NCBI GenBank assembly: GCA_943735955.1
Contig: OX030956.1
Span: 9,880,445 to 9,944,444, forward strand
Source of the DNA: Piscicola geometra
Lineage: Eukaryota; Annelida; Clitellata; Hirudinida; Piscicolidae
DNA length: 64,000 nucleotides
Direction: 5' to 3'
A program made the position numbers and the translations under genes. This document shows, one piece after another, positions 1 to 12,174 of this stretch. How positions within the stretch are numbered: position 1 is the first letter of the stretch; each line of letters starts with the position of its first letter. The notes beneath the pieces are model-generated. The model was not told where the DNA came from. It ran no database searches and saw nothing but the letters and a program-made list of their open reading frames with translations.

Positions 1-525
1 ATATACTTTAAATCCGCTTTCAGCTTTGGGTCTAATGGGTCCTGAGATTAAATAATCCGTAAAATGTTTAAAGAATTCATGCTATAACGGATGCTTGTAG
101 TTTTTTCAAACATTATTTCAAGTTAGAAAAAATTATTATATTTTATACCCATTTATTTATTCTCTATACAATCCAAAACAGCGACGAATTTTATTAACGT
201 GGCATAAACCCGGACGAGCTTCAAGACCACATTCTATGGCACATTGTTTTTTAAATAAAAATTTAGGAAAAATGTTTTTTTAACTAATATAGATGTGATA
301 AAAAATATCTCATAAAATAAAGTATTTTGAAACCATTAATCGAAAAATTTAAAAAATGGTATATTTAAAAAATGCTAAATTTTTAATGGTTTTTTTAAAG
401 CTTCGAAAATATAAGAGCATTTTCTTCCCTAAAAAAATATTTGTTAAACCTCAAAAAAAAATCATTTTTTTATAATTTGTATAAAAAACTTACTCATAAA
501 AGCTCTTCACTCAACACCTTACTAG
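1..525. other. Upstream or intronic AT-rich DNA
   Basis: No coding exon is recognisable here. Because the first symporter exon seen (526) starts inside the family's transmembrane core, this stretch is most likely intron, ending with the acceptor at 524-525. The N-terminal exons must lie left of the window. Confidence 0.5.
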
Positions 526-3500
526 TACGGCATGAGTGGAGCTTTCTGGTACGCTGCAGGGGCTGCCATACAAGTGCTTCTTTTTGCCACTCTTACCATC
601 CAGATGAAGATCAAAGCACCAGGTGCCAAAACCTACCTACAGGTTGTCAGAGCTCGTTTCGATTCACGGACACACACTGTCTACTGCTTCTTTGCCCTTC
701 TCACCAATCTTCTTGTTACTGCCATGCTCATGCTAGGTTCTAAACTCTTTGTGTCAATAAAACTGAAAATAATAGCTAAAGTTTTATCCTCGTTACTAGG
801 GGGAACTACAGTGATGACAAGCCTAGTGAGTGGCCTTTCGATAGAATTGAGTACTTTGCTGATTGTAGGAACAGTCTTCACTTACACCTTCGTCGGATCT
901 CTCAACGGAACCATGTACGTTTCCTATTTCAATACTGCTGTCATGTTCCTCTTGGTTCTAGTCTTCCTCGTCAGAGTTTTTCATTCTCCGCAAACAGTGG
1001 AGTTTCAGAACGATACCCTTCCACTCTACCTTGGTACGTTGGTGTGATTTTAAACTGTTTCTGAAACCATATGTGATAAAAAAAACAAGGTTTTTATGAT
1101 GATGAACGTGTAAATCTTTTTAACACAGCTTTTCTTTACATTATTCTTATTCTTTTTTTCATAGGAACGATAAAAAGCGTTTTTGAGACGGTGACCTGTC
1201 TTGAAGGACCCAAAGACAACCTCGAAGCAAGCTTTCTAACCATGTTCTCTCTTAAAGGACTCATTTTTGGAATCATCAATATCGTTGGTGAGAAAGTGGG
1301 GGTAATGGGAATTTTGGTAGTGGTAATGGATATCATGGAATGGTAGTTACGTTAATCTATTTTTAGGCCGTTTCTTATAACAATTTGAAAAGCTTACGAT
1401 AAAACTAAAATGCTTGGAAACAAGTAGCCCTTAAACCTTGAATTAATATTTTCGCCAAAACGCTTCGTCTAGGCAACTTTGGAGCGGTATTCATCGACCA
1501 GTCGTATTGGCAGTGTGGAGTGGCTGCCAGCCCACTTTCATCGTTTGGAGGCTTCATAATTGGAGGCGTCATTTGGTTTGCTCTTCCGCTCACTTTCGGA
1601 ACCACCATGGGACTATCGTATAGGTGGGTATGCTGAAAAGAAATAATAGTAAAGAGATTCTTGTTGGTAGTGGTGTTTTGGGGAAGATAGTGGCTACATT
1701 TAAGAAAGATTGTCAAAGAAAATAGGTTTTGTAACAGCAATAAAAACCTCAAAAACCTATTGGAACATTTACGAACAAATAATTGAATAATTGCAAAATT
1801 TAGACCATTTAAATGTTAATATTTCAGGTCTCTTCAGGTGCTTGAGTTCAACAGCACCATGAAGTGGAGAGCTCTGAGCCCTGACCAGATCAGTAAAGGT
1901 GATGCCATACGAGCATACACCCCGAAATAATTCAATTTCACACAATATCACCACCCATCCAGGTCTTGTGGCACCTTACGTAGCTTACAAACTGCTGGGT
2001 ACCTCGGGCAGTTTGATGTGTGTGTTGCTGATCGTGATGGCCATCACGTCCACTGCTGCAGCACAAATCATCGCTGTCACTTCAGTTCTCATTTACGACG
2101 TTTTCCAGATCTACCTCAAGGTTGTTTCAGCACTTTAAAAATTAATTTTTACCATTGTTATTTACTCGGAATTAAAACTTGAGAAGCGCTCTAGTGAATA
2201 AAAAATTATAACTATCTTTTTGCATTTTTAATATGTTTTTTTCGTATTAAACTAAACTTTTATTATTTTAAATTGAGTTATCAAATTTTCTGAACTACTG
2301 AAAACCAACCTCCAGCCATTCAGAGCAGTAAATGACTGCAGCATATGCCTGTTGTGCGGGCTTGAGAAGGGCAGGAAAGCGCTCTTGAGGGCTAAAGATG
2401 TGTGCACATGTATCAGCATGAGCACATGTGAGGGATGCATCAAGGATAATAAGTATGCTGAAGGGAGGATTGAGAAAGGATGGAGACTATGGCTTTTTTT
2501 AAACCTGAAATAAATCTTAATGTAAAAAATATATTTCTAATTGGAAAGTAGTATTGACTCGCAAAATTTACATGATCCTTAATATTGAATGAAGGATAAG
2601 GCGAATTGAAAGCAGCAAGAAGCCAGTCAAAGCCGCCTTCACCTGCTCTATGCATGGAGCCTACCGGGCCTATGATGAGTACCTTCAGAGACTCAAGAAC
2701 TGGTGCCAAATTGTCTTTACCCTTGCAATTCTACCCCTAACCCTCACTCTCTATTACATGCCCGTCAGTTTTGCTTCTTAGCGATTTCTTCACATAGTGT
2801 TGAAACGTTTAATTATTAAAATATTTTAAACAACGGGTTTATTGTTTTATATTGATTTTCTTCAAATTTATTCAACTCTATTAATTTTAAAAATTCACTT
2901 AAAATTTCGGACTTTTAAACTTACCAACTATTTTTTTCATCACGTCAGATTAGTCTTGGCTGGCTGTATTCTTTCATGGGAATTTTGATTGGCTCTGCAG
3001 TCGCCCCTTTGAGCTTGTGTCTTTTCTGGGCTAATCTCGACGGCAAAGCTATGATTTCGGGAGTGATAGGGGGGACCCTGTCAGGCGTGCTTCTGTGGTT
3101 GGTGGTTGCATCGTACCAGCCTGGAGGTCTCCGTGACTTCATGGAAAGCACAGGTGCTTTTTTAAATATTCAAATTGATGATGACTTATAATATTACAGT
3201 TTATATATTTTTCAGTATAAAAACTTTGAAACCACAAGTTTTTAATGTATGTTTAAGTCAAAAAAAATATTATTTTGAATGAACTAATTCAAAAACAGGA
3301 AACGAATTCAGCATGTTATCTGGAAACATAACTTCAATTTTGATGGGCAGTGTGATCACTGTAGCAGTTAGCGTAGTCTCATCTTGCTTCTCCGGTCGCA
3401 AGAGTCCTGAGCAGATATGGGAGATCTGGGAAATGACTCGAGACATCGACAATCCTCTCAGACCCTGGACGGAAATATATTCAAAGTTCGTTGCCAAATA

Positions 3501-5177
3501 GAATTTTTTTTACAATTTATTATAAATTTGTTATTTCTTTTTAAAATCCCTCGAAGTGACATAACATTGTTTTTTTTAAACTAATAAATCTCTTGGTATA
3601 TGATTACACTAACCGACAAATTGAAACAAATGTAACGTAAATGGAATATGAATAGATGATCTTTCATCAATTTTGTGTGCTGAATTTGAGGATATAATCT
3701 GTTTTAATACATCTCATGCTATTTTATTTTTCTACATCATCAAAAGTATTGTTCTATTACCATAGGCGGCGATCCTGGGGGGGTCCTGGGGTCCGGACCC
3801 TCCCACTTGTTAGTAGTGAGGGAGTCTGCCTTAATGTAGACCCCTTCACTTTTTTCAGTTAAAAAATTTCAAACTCTTGTTTTGATACGAGCATAATTGT
3901 CAAACATAGCATAAAACAGAATATTTATATAGTAATACATTGTGAATATATGTAATTATACTGTCTAAAACAAAAATATTCTTTCCTTACCTAAATATTC
4001 GTATCAAAACAAAAGTTTTTTTAAAATTCAAAAGGGGTCAGGACCCCATGACCCCCCTCAGGATCATCCATGCTGGGTAGGACCCCTTCAAGATTTTCAG
4101 CAGATCACCACCGTTTATTACAATGAACTATTTCAATACAAGAAGTCGAATTTTTGTGTAGATATGAAATATTCTGTAAATTGTAATCTAACTTCTTTTA
4201 TAAACCGTAAAACGCTATGTATAAAGTGCACTTTTTTGCCTCTTATTTCGCTCTCGAAAGTTTCTTAATGACGGGAATGTAAAAATTTTGCTTGGAAAAT
4301 TGGTGGATACGTCCGATTTACCTAGCTTCTTTTATTTTCTTTATATCTTTTTTTCTTGAAAAAACAGGTGCGTCTTATACATGGTGTTTTGCAGTATGTC
4401 AGATGAAAAACATAATAAAATCAAAAACAATGCATAAAACATTGTTATTTAAGAATAAAAGTTACTTTTTTCTTTGTGTAATGTTTAATTTAATTTAATT
4501 TCCTTTCATTTCTCAGAGAGCTGAACCTGCAGCACACTGACCAGTTGGATTCGAGACCCTCCCTGAGTGACATGGAGGCAAAGTACCGGAGTATCAAGAG
4601 GCTTTCGATCGCCGTATCGAGCATCATCTGCTTCTTCATCGTCCTCGTCTGGCCTTTACTCACTCTCTTCGCTGGTGTTATGACTTACAGTGGCTTTAGC
4701 GTCTGGGTTGGTTTGAAATGAAATATATTTTGCATAAAGTTCAAATTAATTGTCTGAAAATATGTAAGAATATTTGAATATTAAAAAAATACAAATAATC
4801 ACAAATACGCACACCTTAAACTTCAGATCTTCATAGTGACAGTAGTAGCGTTCCTGTGCGCTCTGTTTATAATTGTCGTGCCTCCTTGTTCTGAATTCTT
4901 GAGGATCAAATGGACTCTTAAAAGCCAGACCAAAGTGGAGGGTGTCGAGGAGGACAAGTTTGCCTTGACGCCTGAACTGCAAGTGGTCAGTGCTGAGATT
5001 TTTAGAGCAACTGATGGAGAAGATGTTGATGGGAAAACGAAGTATGAAGATGTAGACAGTAAAATGAAAAATGATAAAAACACTATGGGAAATGAAGTTT
5101 TGATAGAAGATCGAGTTAAAGTTGAGGACAGTGTTGAAGAGGGAACATCAACTTCACTAGGACGTAAAGAAAACTGA
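526..5177 (+). CDS. DUR3-like urea/sodium-solute symporter, 3' part
   Basis: A multi-pass plasma-membrane transporter of the sodium:solute symporter family, DUR3 branch, expected to move urea with a coupled cation. Twelve exons join in phase: 526-736, 800-1033, 1165-1287, 1473-1623, 1828-1898, 1963-2120, 2316-2452, 2616-2763, 2949-3153, 3299-3485, 4517-4706 and 4827-5177, giving 721 codons. The first exon opens with YGMSGAFWYAAGA, a DUR3 core motif; later exons carry GNFGAVFIDQSYWQ, a cysteine-rich loop (2316-2452), the TRDIDNPLRPW motif (exon 3299-3485), the DRPSL-like motif RPSLSDME and two last membrane helices. The tail after about 4910 is charged, low in complexity and not conserved. The N-terminus is missing because of the window edge. 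Introns are mostly 60-200 bp; the 1031-bp intron holds a MITE. The family call is firm; the substrate is inferred. Confidence 0.9.
3761..4113 (+). mobile_element. hAT-like MITE, copy 1
   Basis: A 353-bp palindromic element in the last large symporter intron. It starts CATAGGCGGCGATCCTGG and ends in the inverted GC-rich arm. Flanks TCTATTAC (3753-3760) and TTTATTAC (4114-4121) form an 8-bp target-site duplication with one mismatch, as expected for hAT transposition. The AT-rich centre matches the copies near 23.0, 33.3 and 53.2 kb. No coding capacity. Confidence 0.8.
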
Positions 5178-5199
5178 CGAAGATGATCATGATAACGTT

Positions 5200-5205
5200 A
5201 ATAAA
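5200..5205 (+). terminator. Possible poly(A) signal of the symporter gene
   Basis: AATAAA lies 22 bp after the stop codon of the symporter gene. That is very close to the stop; a second AATAAA near 5320 is an alternative. Confidence 0.35.
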
Positions 5206-7340
5206 GAGTTTCATAAAATGCATTGATGACAATATGAAAACAACAAATAAAAAGAAATTGCAAGGTTCTGATGAATGTAGTGAGAAGTGCAGAGAGTGAT
5301 CAAGCAGAATAAAAACTGAAAAATAAAAGTTTTGTTATTGATTGATTCTCCTAACATGGAGGAGCCTTCGAAATCATGAGAAGTGCATAGCGACACTTTT
5401 CATTCACTATTCTTCTTGCCGCTTTCAGTTACAACTCAAGCTTTAAACTTAGTCTTGATTTTTTCAATTTCGTACATTATATATGGGTGATTTGTCGTAA
5501 TAAAAATTATTTTTTCCATTAATAAATCATAGTAATAAAGATTAAAATTATCTTCATTGCTACGACTTTCATAAGATGTACGTGTTAGTGCTCTTGTCGG
5601 CACGCTTAAAATCGCCAAGAAGACTCGTTAAAAATAGGCGTGTAATAGTTTATTGAGTTAAGCGCTATGACGACGATGACGTAATATAATCTATATTTAG
5701 ATTCTGTCGTACTCTGATTGCATAGGTATGCTTATTGCTTTTTGTGGTACTTTTAGGATAGAGCTCTTGGTAGTTTTAGACTTTTAGATGCTAAGTCAAT
5801 GAATTATTTTCGTGAAATTAAAAGACGACGGATATTTAAAAAAAAATTTTTATTAAGTTGCGAAAAAGAATTTAGTAGAAGGGTTTCACCAAAGCTCATA
5901 ATCAAACTAAGTGAAATCGTTTATTTTTAATAAAATAATTTATTAATTTGAGAAAACATTTTGCAAGAACCATCTGTTATTCCACAATGGTCCTTCCCTC
6001 ACAATGGCAGCTAATTTTGTACGACTGAGCGTGTAAATACGAATGAATGTATGCTTGCTTGTGTCTGTCTATTTTATTTTTTGTTTTTTTACGTATATCA
6101 GGATGTCATTCTGTATTATTCTTTGTAGATAACTGGGAATTTGTGAGTGGAAACTGATTTCATTTAGTTTTTCATGTTCCAAATGAAAAAAGTTATTAAA
6201 TTATTTTATAAGATTAATCTATCGAAATATAATCAATTTCAGAATGCAAAACAATTTTATAAACATGATAATTTTCAGCAAAGTGATAAATAGGGTTTCT
6301 TATTGTAGTTTCATAAGAAACAACAGAGTTATTTAGTTTATTGAACGCAAAACAGTATTAGAAGTGATTTGAACTCTTCGACCTCGTTCGCGTGTACTTT
6401 TTATTGCATGACCTTCGAACCGTTCAAAAAATTTGTTTTAAAATGTATTATCTGAGTTTTGACAAACTTTTTTTCCTTTATTAATTTTTTTTCGAGTGCT
6501 GTTATCATGTATTACCTCCTATCCACTCCGTCAACATTTTCTTTAAAAGATCTACTTCTACACCACTTTGCCTATCTCCATTCCCTATCCTATCAATTCC
6601 TTTCTCTTCATTGATCCTTTTTCTTCCACTAGTTTCTTCTTCCTCTCCTTTCTCTGATCTCTCTCCACAAGACACTCTCTACAGACGACAAATCGTTCTG
6701 AAACGTGATGTTGCTATAGGCACCATGCGACTCTTTCTTTTATCATTCTCTTCTCTTCATCATATCTCCTCCTTGTTTTCATACTCCGTTTTTTACTTAT
6801 CTTATTATATATAAGCTTCCTTTTTTATTATCATGTATTAAATACATTTGCAAAAAAACATTTATGTAATCTTTATGCATTTTAAAAGCTTAATAGCTTT
6901 ATATTTTTGCAAATTTACGCATTTACTTAATTCACCATAACTTTAAACAAATTTAAGGAGCTTCAAAAACATTAATAAAAAAATAAGTTTTAGTCAGACT
7001 GAAGGAGAACTAATCTGTGAAGCAAACAATAGAAACTCTGTGTAGAAAAATTGAACGCTTCAATAAATGCAGATTTTAAATAAAAGATACATGAGCATTT
7101 TGAAAGAAGTCATAATAAATCATTTTATTCAACTCATTTTATATTCCATATTTAAAAAAAGATAAGTTGACTGTTACATCAAAAAAAAGAAAACAACCTC
7201 AACGACAATACCAAAAACAGCAACAACAAGTTCATTCAAGACGAAAGCTGCCAGTCTCAGTCACACATGAAGGCAGGCATTGAACCACTCCAGGTCACTT
7301 ATCTTCATCCCCGCACCACACCACTCCACTGGGAGTAACA
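5206..7340. other. Gene-poor AT-rich intergenic DNA
   Basis: Only short, low-complexity open frames on either strand; no recognisable domain, splice-linked exon or mobile element. A pyrimidine-rich stretch at about 6500-6800 makes a spurious serine/phenylalanine frame. Confidence 0.5.
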
Positions 7341-7819
7341 GTGATGATGGCTGATGATGATGATAATGATGATGATGATGATGATGATAATTATGATGAT
7401 AATGATGATGATAATGATGATGATAATGATGATGATGATGATGATGATAATTATGATGATAATGATGATGATAATGATGATGATAATGATGATGATAATG
7501 ATGATGATAATGATGATGATAATGATGATGATAATGATGATGATAATGATGATGATAATGATGATGATAATGATGATGATAATGATGATGATAATGATGA
7601 TGATAATGATGATGATAATGATGACGATGATGATATGATGATGATGGTGGTGATGACGATGACGATGACGATGATGACGACGATGACGATGACGATGATG
7701 ATGATGATGATGATTATGGTGATGATGATGACGATGACGATGATGATAACGATGATGATGATGATAATGATCATGATGATGATCATGATGATGATGATCA
7801 TGATGATGATGATGATGAA
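7341..7819. repeat. GAT / GATAAT microsatellite
   Basis: About 480 bp of GAT triplets. Its core is a regular 12-bp higher-order unit, GATGATGATAAT, repeated many times, followed by a GAC-containing tract and a degenerate end. The three long open frames here (poly-Asp/Asn, poly-Met/Ile and poly-Ser/Leu) are repeat translations, not genes. Confidence 0.95.
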
Positions 7820-8031
7820 ATAGCTGATGAACGGTTGCGCGGTTAGCAAGTGTGAAGAAAGTAATGATGTGAGATGAGAGTCATTCAGACTGATGACGAC
7901 CTAATGGTAGTGCATCGTTTTGACGCCTGGAGATGAGCGAGTGCCTGTGTGCTAGAAGCTGAAAGAAGATGATCTTTCCAATGGCAGTCGTCTCAGATCT
8001 TGTACGACACTAAGTTATGACACTCTGTCCA

Positions 8032-8154
8032 ATGATGTTGATATGCTGGTCAAAATGAAGATGAAAGCTACCATGATGTTGATATGCTGGTCAAAATGAA
8101 GATGAAAGCTACCATGATGTTGATATGCTGGTCAAAGTGAAGATGAAAGTCATC
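8032..8154 (+). repeat. Three tandem copies of a 41-bp unit
   Basis: The unit starting ATGATGTTGATATGCTGGTC is present three times head to tail. The first two are identical or nearly so, and the third has diverged at its end. It lies upstream of the Sox gene and has no open frame of note. Confidence 0.9.
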
Positions 8155-8367
8155 ACAATGTGCGTTTTTAGTTCTGAAAATCAGAAATAAATAGAATATT
8201 TATTTTAAATAACATGATAATAGAGTGTCACATGGACGGACAAGCAAGCATCGGCAATAGAAAAAAACAAAAACACACTAACTCAATTTGACATAGACAA
8301 TTCTTGTTTCTAGTTTTGACCAATGACGTTGAAGAATGACACATGACTCCTCCCTCCTCTTTGACAG

Positions 8368-8415
8368 CCAATTACGTAGTAGCGAAATGCGTGACGTAGA
8401 GAAGAGTTTAAAAGG
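8368..8415 (+). promoter_or_regulatory. Possible Sox core promoter (CCAAT and TATA-like)
   Basis: A CCAAT box (8368-8372), a CRE-like GTGACGTAG (8391-8399) and a TATA-like TTTAAAAGG (8407-8415) are spaced like a core promoter about 1 kb before the Sox start codon. If this is the promoter, the 5' UTR is long or contains an intron. Motif evidence only. Confidence 0.25.
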
Positions 8416-9437
8416 CAATTAAGGTTTGATTGCGTTGATGCAAGCGCCTTACAATCACTTTCTAAAACTTAAACTCAACTCAATCGAACTTGATTTGTGG
8501 TAGGTGTTGTCAAAGTGCTTATTTAGTTTTCCTTCCATCCCACCCTATCCATTTAGAGACCATTCACATACTAAACATTTCACTAAAAACGCCTTCTATC
8601 TAAAAAAAATAAAGAGTCAGCAATAATTAAAGCTGACAGAGAATACAATGTCTGGAAGTTTTTGATATCAAGATTTAGACGTTAAATGGCGTGTTGACAT
8701 TGAGAAGTGAAGTTGCAGTAAGAATGATTTGCATTTAAAAGGATTAGTAGTTATGGGAAGTTATTAAAAAAGCGAGTGCAAATAGACCTTGGTTTACTGA
8801 TGGATAACTAATGTTCACGAGGTGAGACTGATCTTTCAAATCGATAATTTCTAGAGCTATCCCGAAAGTTCTATATCGATAAATTCTCGGATATATTGAA
8901 TTCTATTCTATTCGTAATTGATTCAGTTTTGAAGAGTTTAAATTCATTCGAATCGTGATCGATCGAATAGTTTAATCAGATTGAATACGAATATTGGTCA
9001 CATGATAACACTTTAAAATAGTCATCAACTCAGTATAGAATTTTGGAGCATAAATTAATTTTATAAAAACTCAATTTTTTTCAAAATATGTTTACAAATT
9101 AGAAGTCATCATGAAAAAATATTTAGACGATGCATACTATTTGTCTTTATTCGAATATTTAGCTACAATATTCGCATTTTAAAATAATATATTTAAATAT
9201 TCAGATTCGTTTGATTATTTATTTAGAATATTTTTTCATTCTTATTCAATCAAATAGTAATTTCTGTATTCGGCAAAGCTGAAAAAATGCCACTTTCACA
9301 AAAATTATTAAATGCAAAATATATTTATTGCGTTTTCAAGAAATTATAATTTTCTTCCATTTGAAATTATTTGATCTAATTGTTTTCTAATACAACAACT
9401 GACAGAATAAAGACAAACCTTAAGAAACCTTCACAAA
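8416..9437 (+). other. Sox 5' flank or 5' UTR
   Basis: AT-rich non-coding DNA up to the Sox ATG, with several upstream ATGs that lead only to short frames. The context just before the start is CACAAAATGG, a good animal initiation context. Confidence 0.4.
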
Positions 9438-11801
9438 ATGGCATTGTTCGAAATGTCAAGTGGCTCTAAGTCGTATGAAGACCAATTGTTGAACGGTTTG
9501 AATAGGTCTGAAAATAAGCTTGCGATTGGGAAGAATCAAGGGATGAAAGCCTGCCACAATGCTGATACTTCCCCCAGTATTGAAGCTTCGTCCGTCAAAC
9601 AAAAACTTTCTCTTAAACATATGTCTCCACAACAGAAATCTCGTTCCAAGTCCCAGCAGCAACAATACAGACACCCTTCAAAAGTCTCCAAACTTTCACA
9701 AAATTCTTCATCTGCAATTAGCAACCACCACCAAAGCACCTGCAACGACAACAACAACAATAACGGAGTCAGAGTTAAAAGACCGATGAACGCATTTATG
9801 GTTTGGTCGAGAGGTCAGCGAAGAAGAATGGCTCAAGACAACCCTAAGATGCACAACTCTGAAATCTCGAAAAGATTAGGGGCTGACTGGAAGTTGTTGA
9901 CTGAAACAGAGAAAAGACCGTTCATAGACGAGGCTAAAAGACTCAGAACCCTGCACATGAAGGACCATCCTGACTACAAGTACCGGCCTAGAAGAAAAAA
10001 CAAATCAGTTCTTGGCACGTCTCCCACCCAATTCAAGAAAGACCGCTGCGTTTTCAACTTTTTCAACCCAGGTCTTCCTTACCTCAGTAACCTCTTCTCG
10101 AGTCACAAGAACTACCCTTTCAACTACTTTCCGGTCTCTTCTACTGAACAGAGCCACGCTCAAAAAAGCTACAATCATGAGCCTGATTGCAAATTGGCTT
10201 CAAATCCATCTTCTTACTGGCTCCACTCTTCCAATAACTCTAACTTTTTTTCACCTAAAGATAATCTTGACAACAGCAATGCTGAACAGTTTCTGAAGAC
10301 TGAAACTTTCAACAGCAACTTCATGAGTTCTCTGTCATCGCCCTACAACATCAGCCAAGGCATTGAAGAAAAAGAAGAATTTTGCCAACAACCGTTTTAT
10401 TTTCAAAATGAAGAAGCCCCAAACAATTTCTATCCACCATTCTCTTCAGAAAATACATTTCGAGACAACAAAGCCACTCCCAACGAAAACTATTTCGAAA
10501 CTGTAAACAACTTTCAATTATCAAATTTTTTTTCTTCATCTCTTGTCAACAACCATCTCAACATCCCTTTCAACAATCCCCTTAACAACCATATCAACAA
10601 CCACAGCATCAAACCTCTCAACGACCATCTAAACAACAATTGCTTCTTCAACATTCTGCCAATTTCAACTCTTCCTTCTTTCTCTTCTTCATCTTCATCT
10701 TCACCCACCAACCAAACTGAAAATTTTTCTGAATCAGAGCATCTCAATGGACACAAAAACACAGAAGCTTTAGAAAATCTTTCGGCTAGAAACTTCACGA
10801 ACCCATCTTCACCTTTCGTCAAAGAAGTTTCAAAAGCATACAAAGAGATCCCATATAGAAGTAACAACCACAATCAAACCAACAATCGCCATGTTAGCAT
10901 GAGTAACAGCTTTTTAAACACGAACTTTTCCAGCAAAACTAAAAAAAGTATGAGCAACAAAGTCAACAACATCACTGACCATTTTCTTTCAAATACTGAC
11001 CACCACAATAGTCGAATCAACAATGACAACGACAACAACAACAACAACAACAGCGAAACGGACTTGAATGATAACGCTAATCAAATTTACAATCAGAAAA
11101 AGTTACTGCAAGTCGACAACGAAATTCCATTCGACGCCACCTTTTCTGCACCTTCACACGCACCCCATCACGACACATTTCAAAATCTAGCACAACAACA
11201 ACTAAGACTACTACCACAACATCAATCTTTCCAAGACAAACGTTTTTTCCACCCTCAATCTTCACTCAACTTCTCAACGCATTTCGCCTCGAGTTATCAC
11301 AAAGATGCACAAGAATTGCCCTCACTACACTTCGCCACTGACAACAATTACATCGATGTAAACTACAAGAAAAATAGCAATACGCACATGTTTAGTAAAG
11401 AAGACGATGGCAACCACAGACCATGCGTAGAAGGGAAAAACAATTTCTTTGATGAAAACGATGGCATGGAAAGAGAAGAAGCCAAGAGTAAGATCCTAGG
11501 TCTGATGCTGAAAATGAGCAGACACAACCACCACCACAAGAGCAACTTTTTAGACTTCTGTGACTACAATGGTTGTGACAACAAATATAACGATCAAACT
11601 GTTGAAGAAAGATGCAACAAGATGGGTGGAAGCAACTCAAATCCCAACAACCTTGATGCAGTTGTTGAAAGTGCAGAAGAACTCACAAACAACAGCGGTT
11701 ATACCTCTCACTACAACAACAACTTTCTTCCTCTGATCAACAACATACGTGAAAACAACAGCTACACAAACAACAACAATATTAACAATTCTCTTTCATG
11801 A
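9438..11801 (+). CDS. Group-B Sox HMG-box transcription factor
   Basis: A 787-residue intronless frame. Residues 112-190 form a Sox HMG box beginning [19 protein letters not shown], with the [11 protein letters not shown] and [11 protein letters not shown] blocks typical of SoxB proteins (Sox1/2/3 and Sox14/21); it should bind and bend ACAAAG-type sites in the nucleus. Compared with usual SoxB boxes it shows small changes such as QRRRM for QRRKM and DN for EN. The KKDR motif after the box is displaced by an insert. The long C-terminus is rich in Asn, Ser and His, with poly-N and poly-S runs, and has no other domain I recognise; it is about twice the usual SoxB length. The start is the first ATG of the frame in good context. 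I cannot decide between SoxB1 and SoxB2. Confidence 0.93.
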   Translation: MALFEMSSGSKSYEDQLLNGLNRSENKLAIGKNQGMKACHNADTSPSIEASSVKQKLSLKHMSPQQKSRSKSQQQQYRHPSKVSKLSQNSSSAISNHHQSTCNDNNNNNGVRVKRPMNAFMVWSRGQRRRMAQDNPKMHNSEISKRLGADWKLLTETEKRPFIDEAKRLRTLHMKDHPDYKYRPRRKNKSVLGTSPTQFKKDRCVFNFFNPGLPYLSNLFSSHKNYPFNYFPVSSTEQSHAQKSYNHEPDCKLASNPSSYWLHSSNNSNFFSPKDNLDNSNAEQFLKTETFNSNFMSSLSSPYNISQGIEEKEEFCQQPFYFQNEEAPNNFYPPFSSENTFRDNKATPNENYFETVNNFQLSNFFSSSLVNNHLNIPFNNPLNNHINNHSIKPLNDHLNNNCFFNILPISTLPSFSSSSSSSPTNQTENFSESEHLNGHKNTEALENLSARNFTNPSSPFVKEVSKAYKEIPYRSNNHNQTNNRHVSMSNSFLNTNFSSKTKKSMSNKVNNITDHFLSNTDHHNSRINNDNDNNNNNNSETDLNDNANQIYNQKKLLQVDNEIPFDATFSAPSHAPHHDTFQNLAQQQLRLLPQHQSFQDKRFFHPQSSLNFSTHFASSYHKDAQELPSLHFATDNNYIDVNYKKNSNTHMFSKEDDGNHRPCVEGKNNFFDENDGMEREEAKSKILGLMLKMSRHNHHHKSNFLDFCDYNGCDNKYNDQTVEERCNKMGGSNSNPNNLDAVVESAEELTNNSGYTSHYNNNFLPLINNIRENNSYTNNNNINNSLS

Positions 11802-12168
11802 CCTCCGTTCTTCCATAACAATCCTTTACTATCGGTCAATAGCGTGACTGAAGTGCCGGTGCTTAGAAGGAGAAGGATGTAATGGTTGAGTATATCGTTA
11901 TAAATCTAGCTTCCAATGCATCACAACCACTTTGTGTTATACGAACTAACAGTACTATTATGCAACATGCCACAGTCGTAAGTTTCAGGCTAGCAAATAT
12001 CTGTCCATAAACAGTTTTTAATAAAAAATCCTTTCACAGGTTATAAGCTACTCTCAAACGAGTTTATTGTTTCAAACAAAAACTACAATTAGCTTCTTCT
12101 TGCTCAGTGAGTGTGCAGTAGGTGTCTTGGCACTCAGTCAGAAAGATTAAAGCATGTATGCCTTTGTC

Positions 12169-12174
12169 AATAAA
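12169..12174 (+). terminator. Likely poly(A) signal of the Sox gene
   Basis: AATAAATAAAA lies about 370 bp after the Sox stop codon, a normal 3' UTR distance. Confidence 0.5.

Noticed and set aside
1769..1954. Minus-strand frames within the symporter gene
   Set aside because: They are antisense to exons and short introns of the symporter, without splice or domain support.
7341..7849. Long open frames of poly-Asp/Asn, poly-Met/Ile and poly-Ser/Leu
   Set aside because: They are translations of the GAT/GATAAT microsatellite in different frames and strands; there is no unique sequence or gene structure.
9456..11640. Several open frames antisense to the Sox gene
   Set aside because: Shadows of the Sox frame; they have no domain or splice support, and their composition mirrors Asn/Ser codons.
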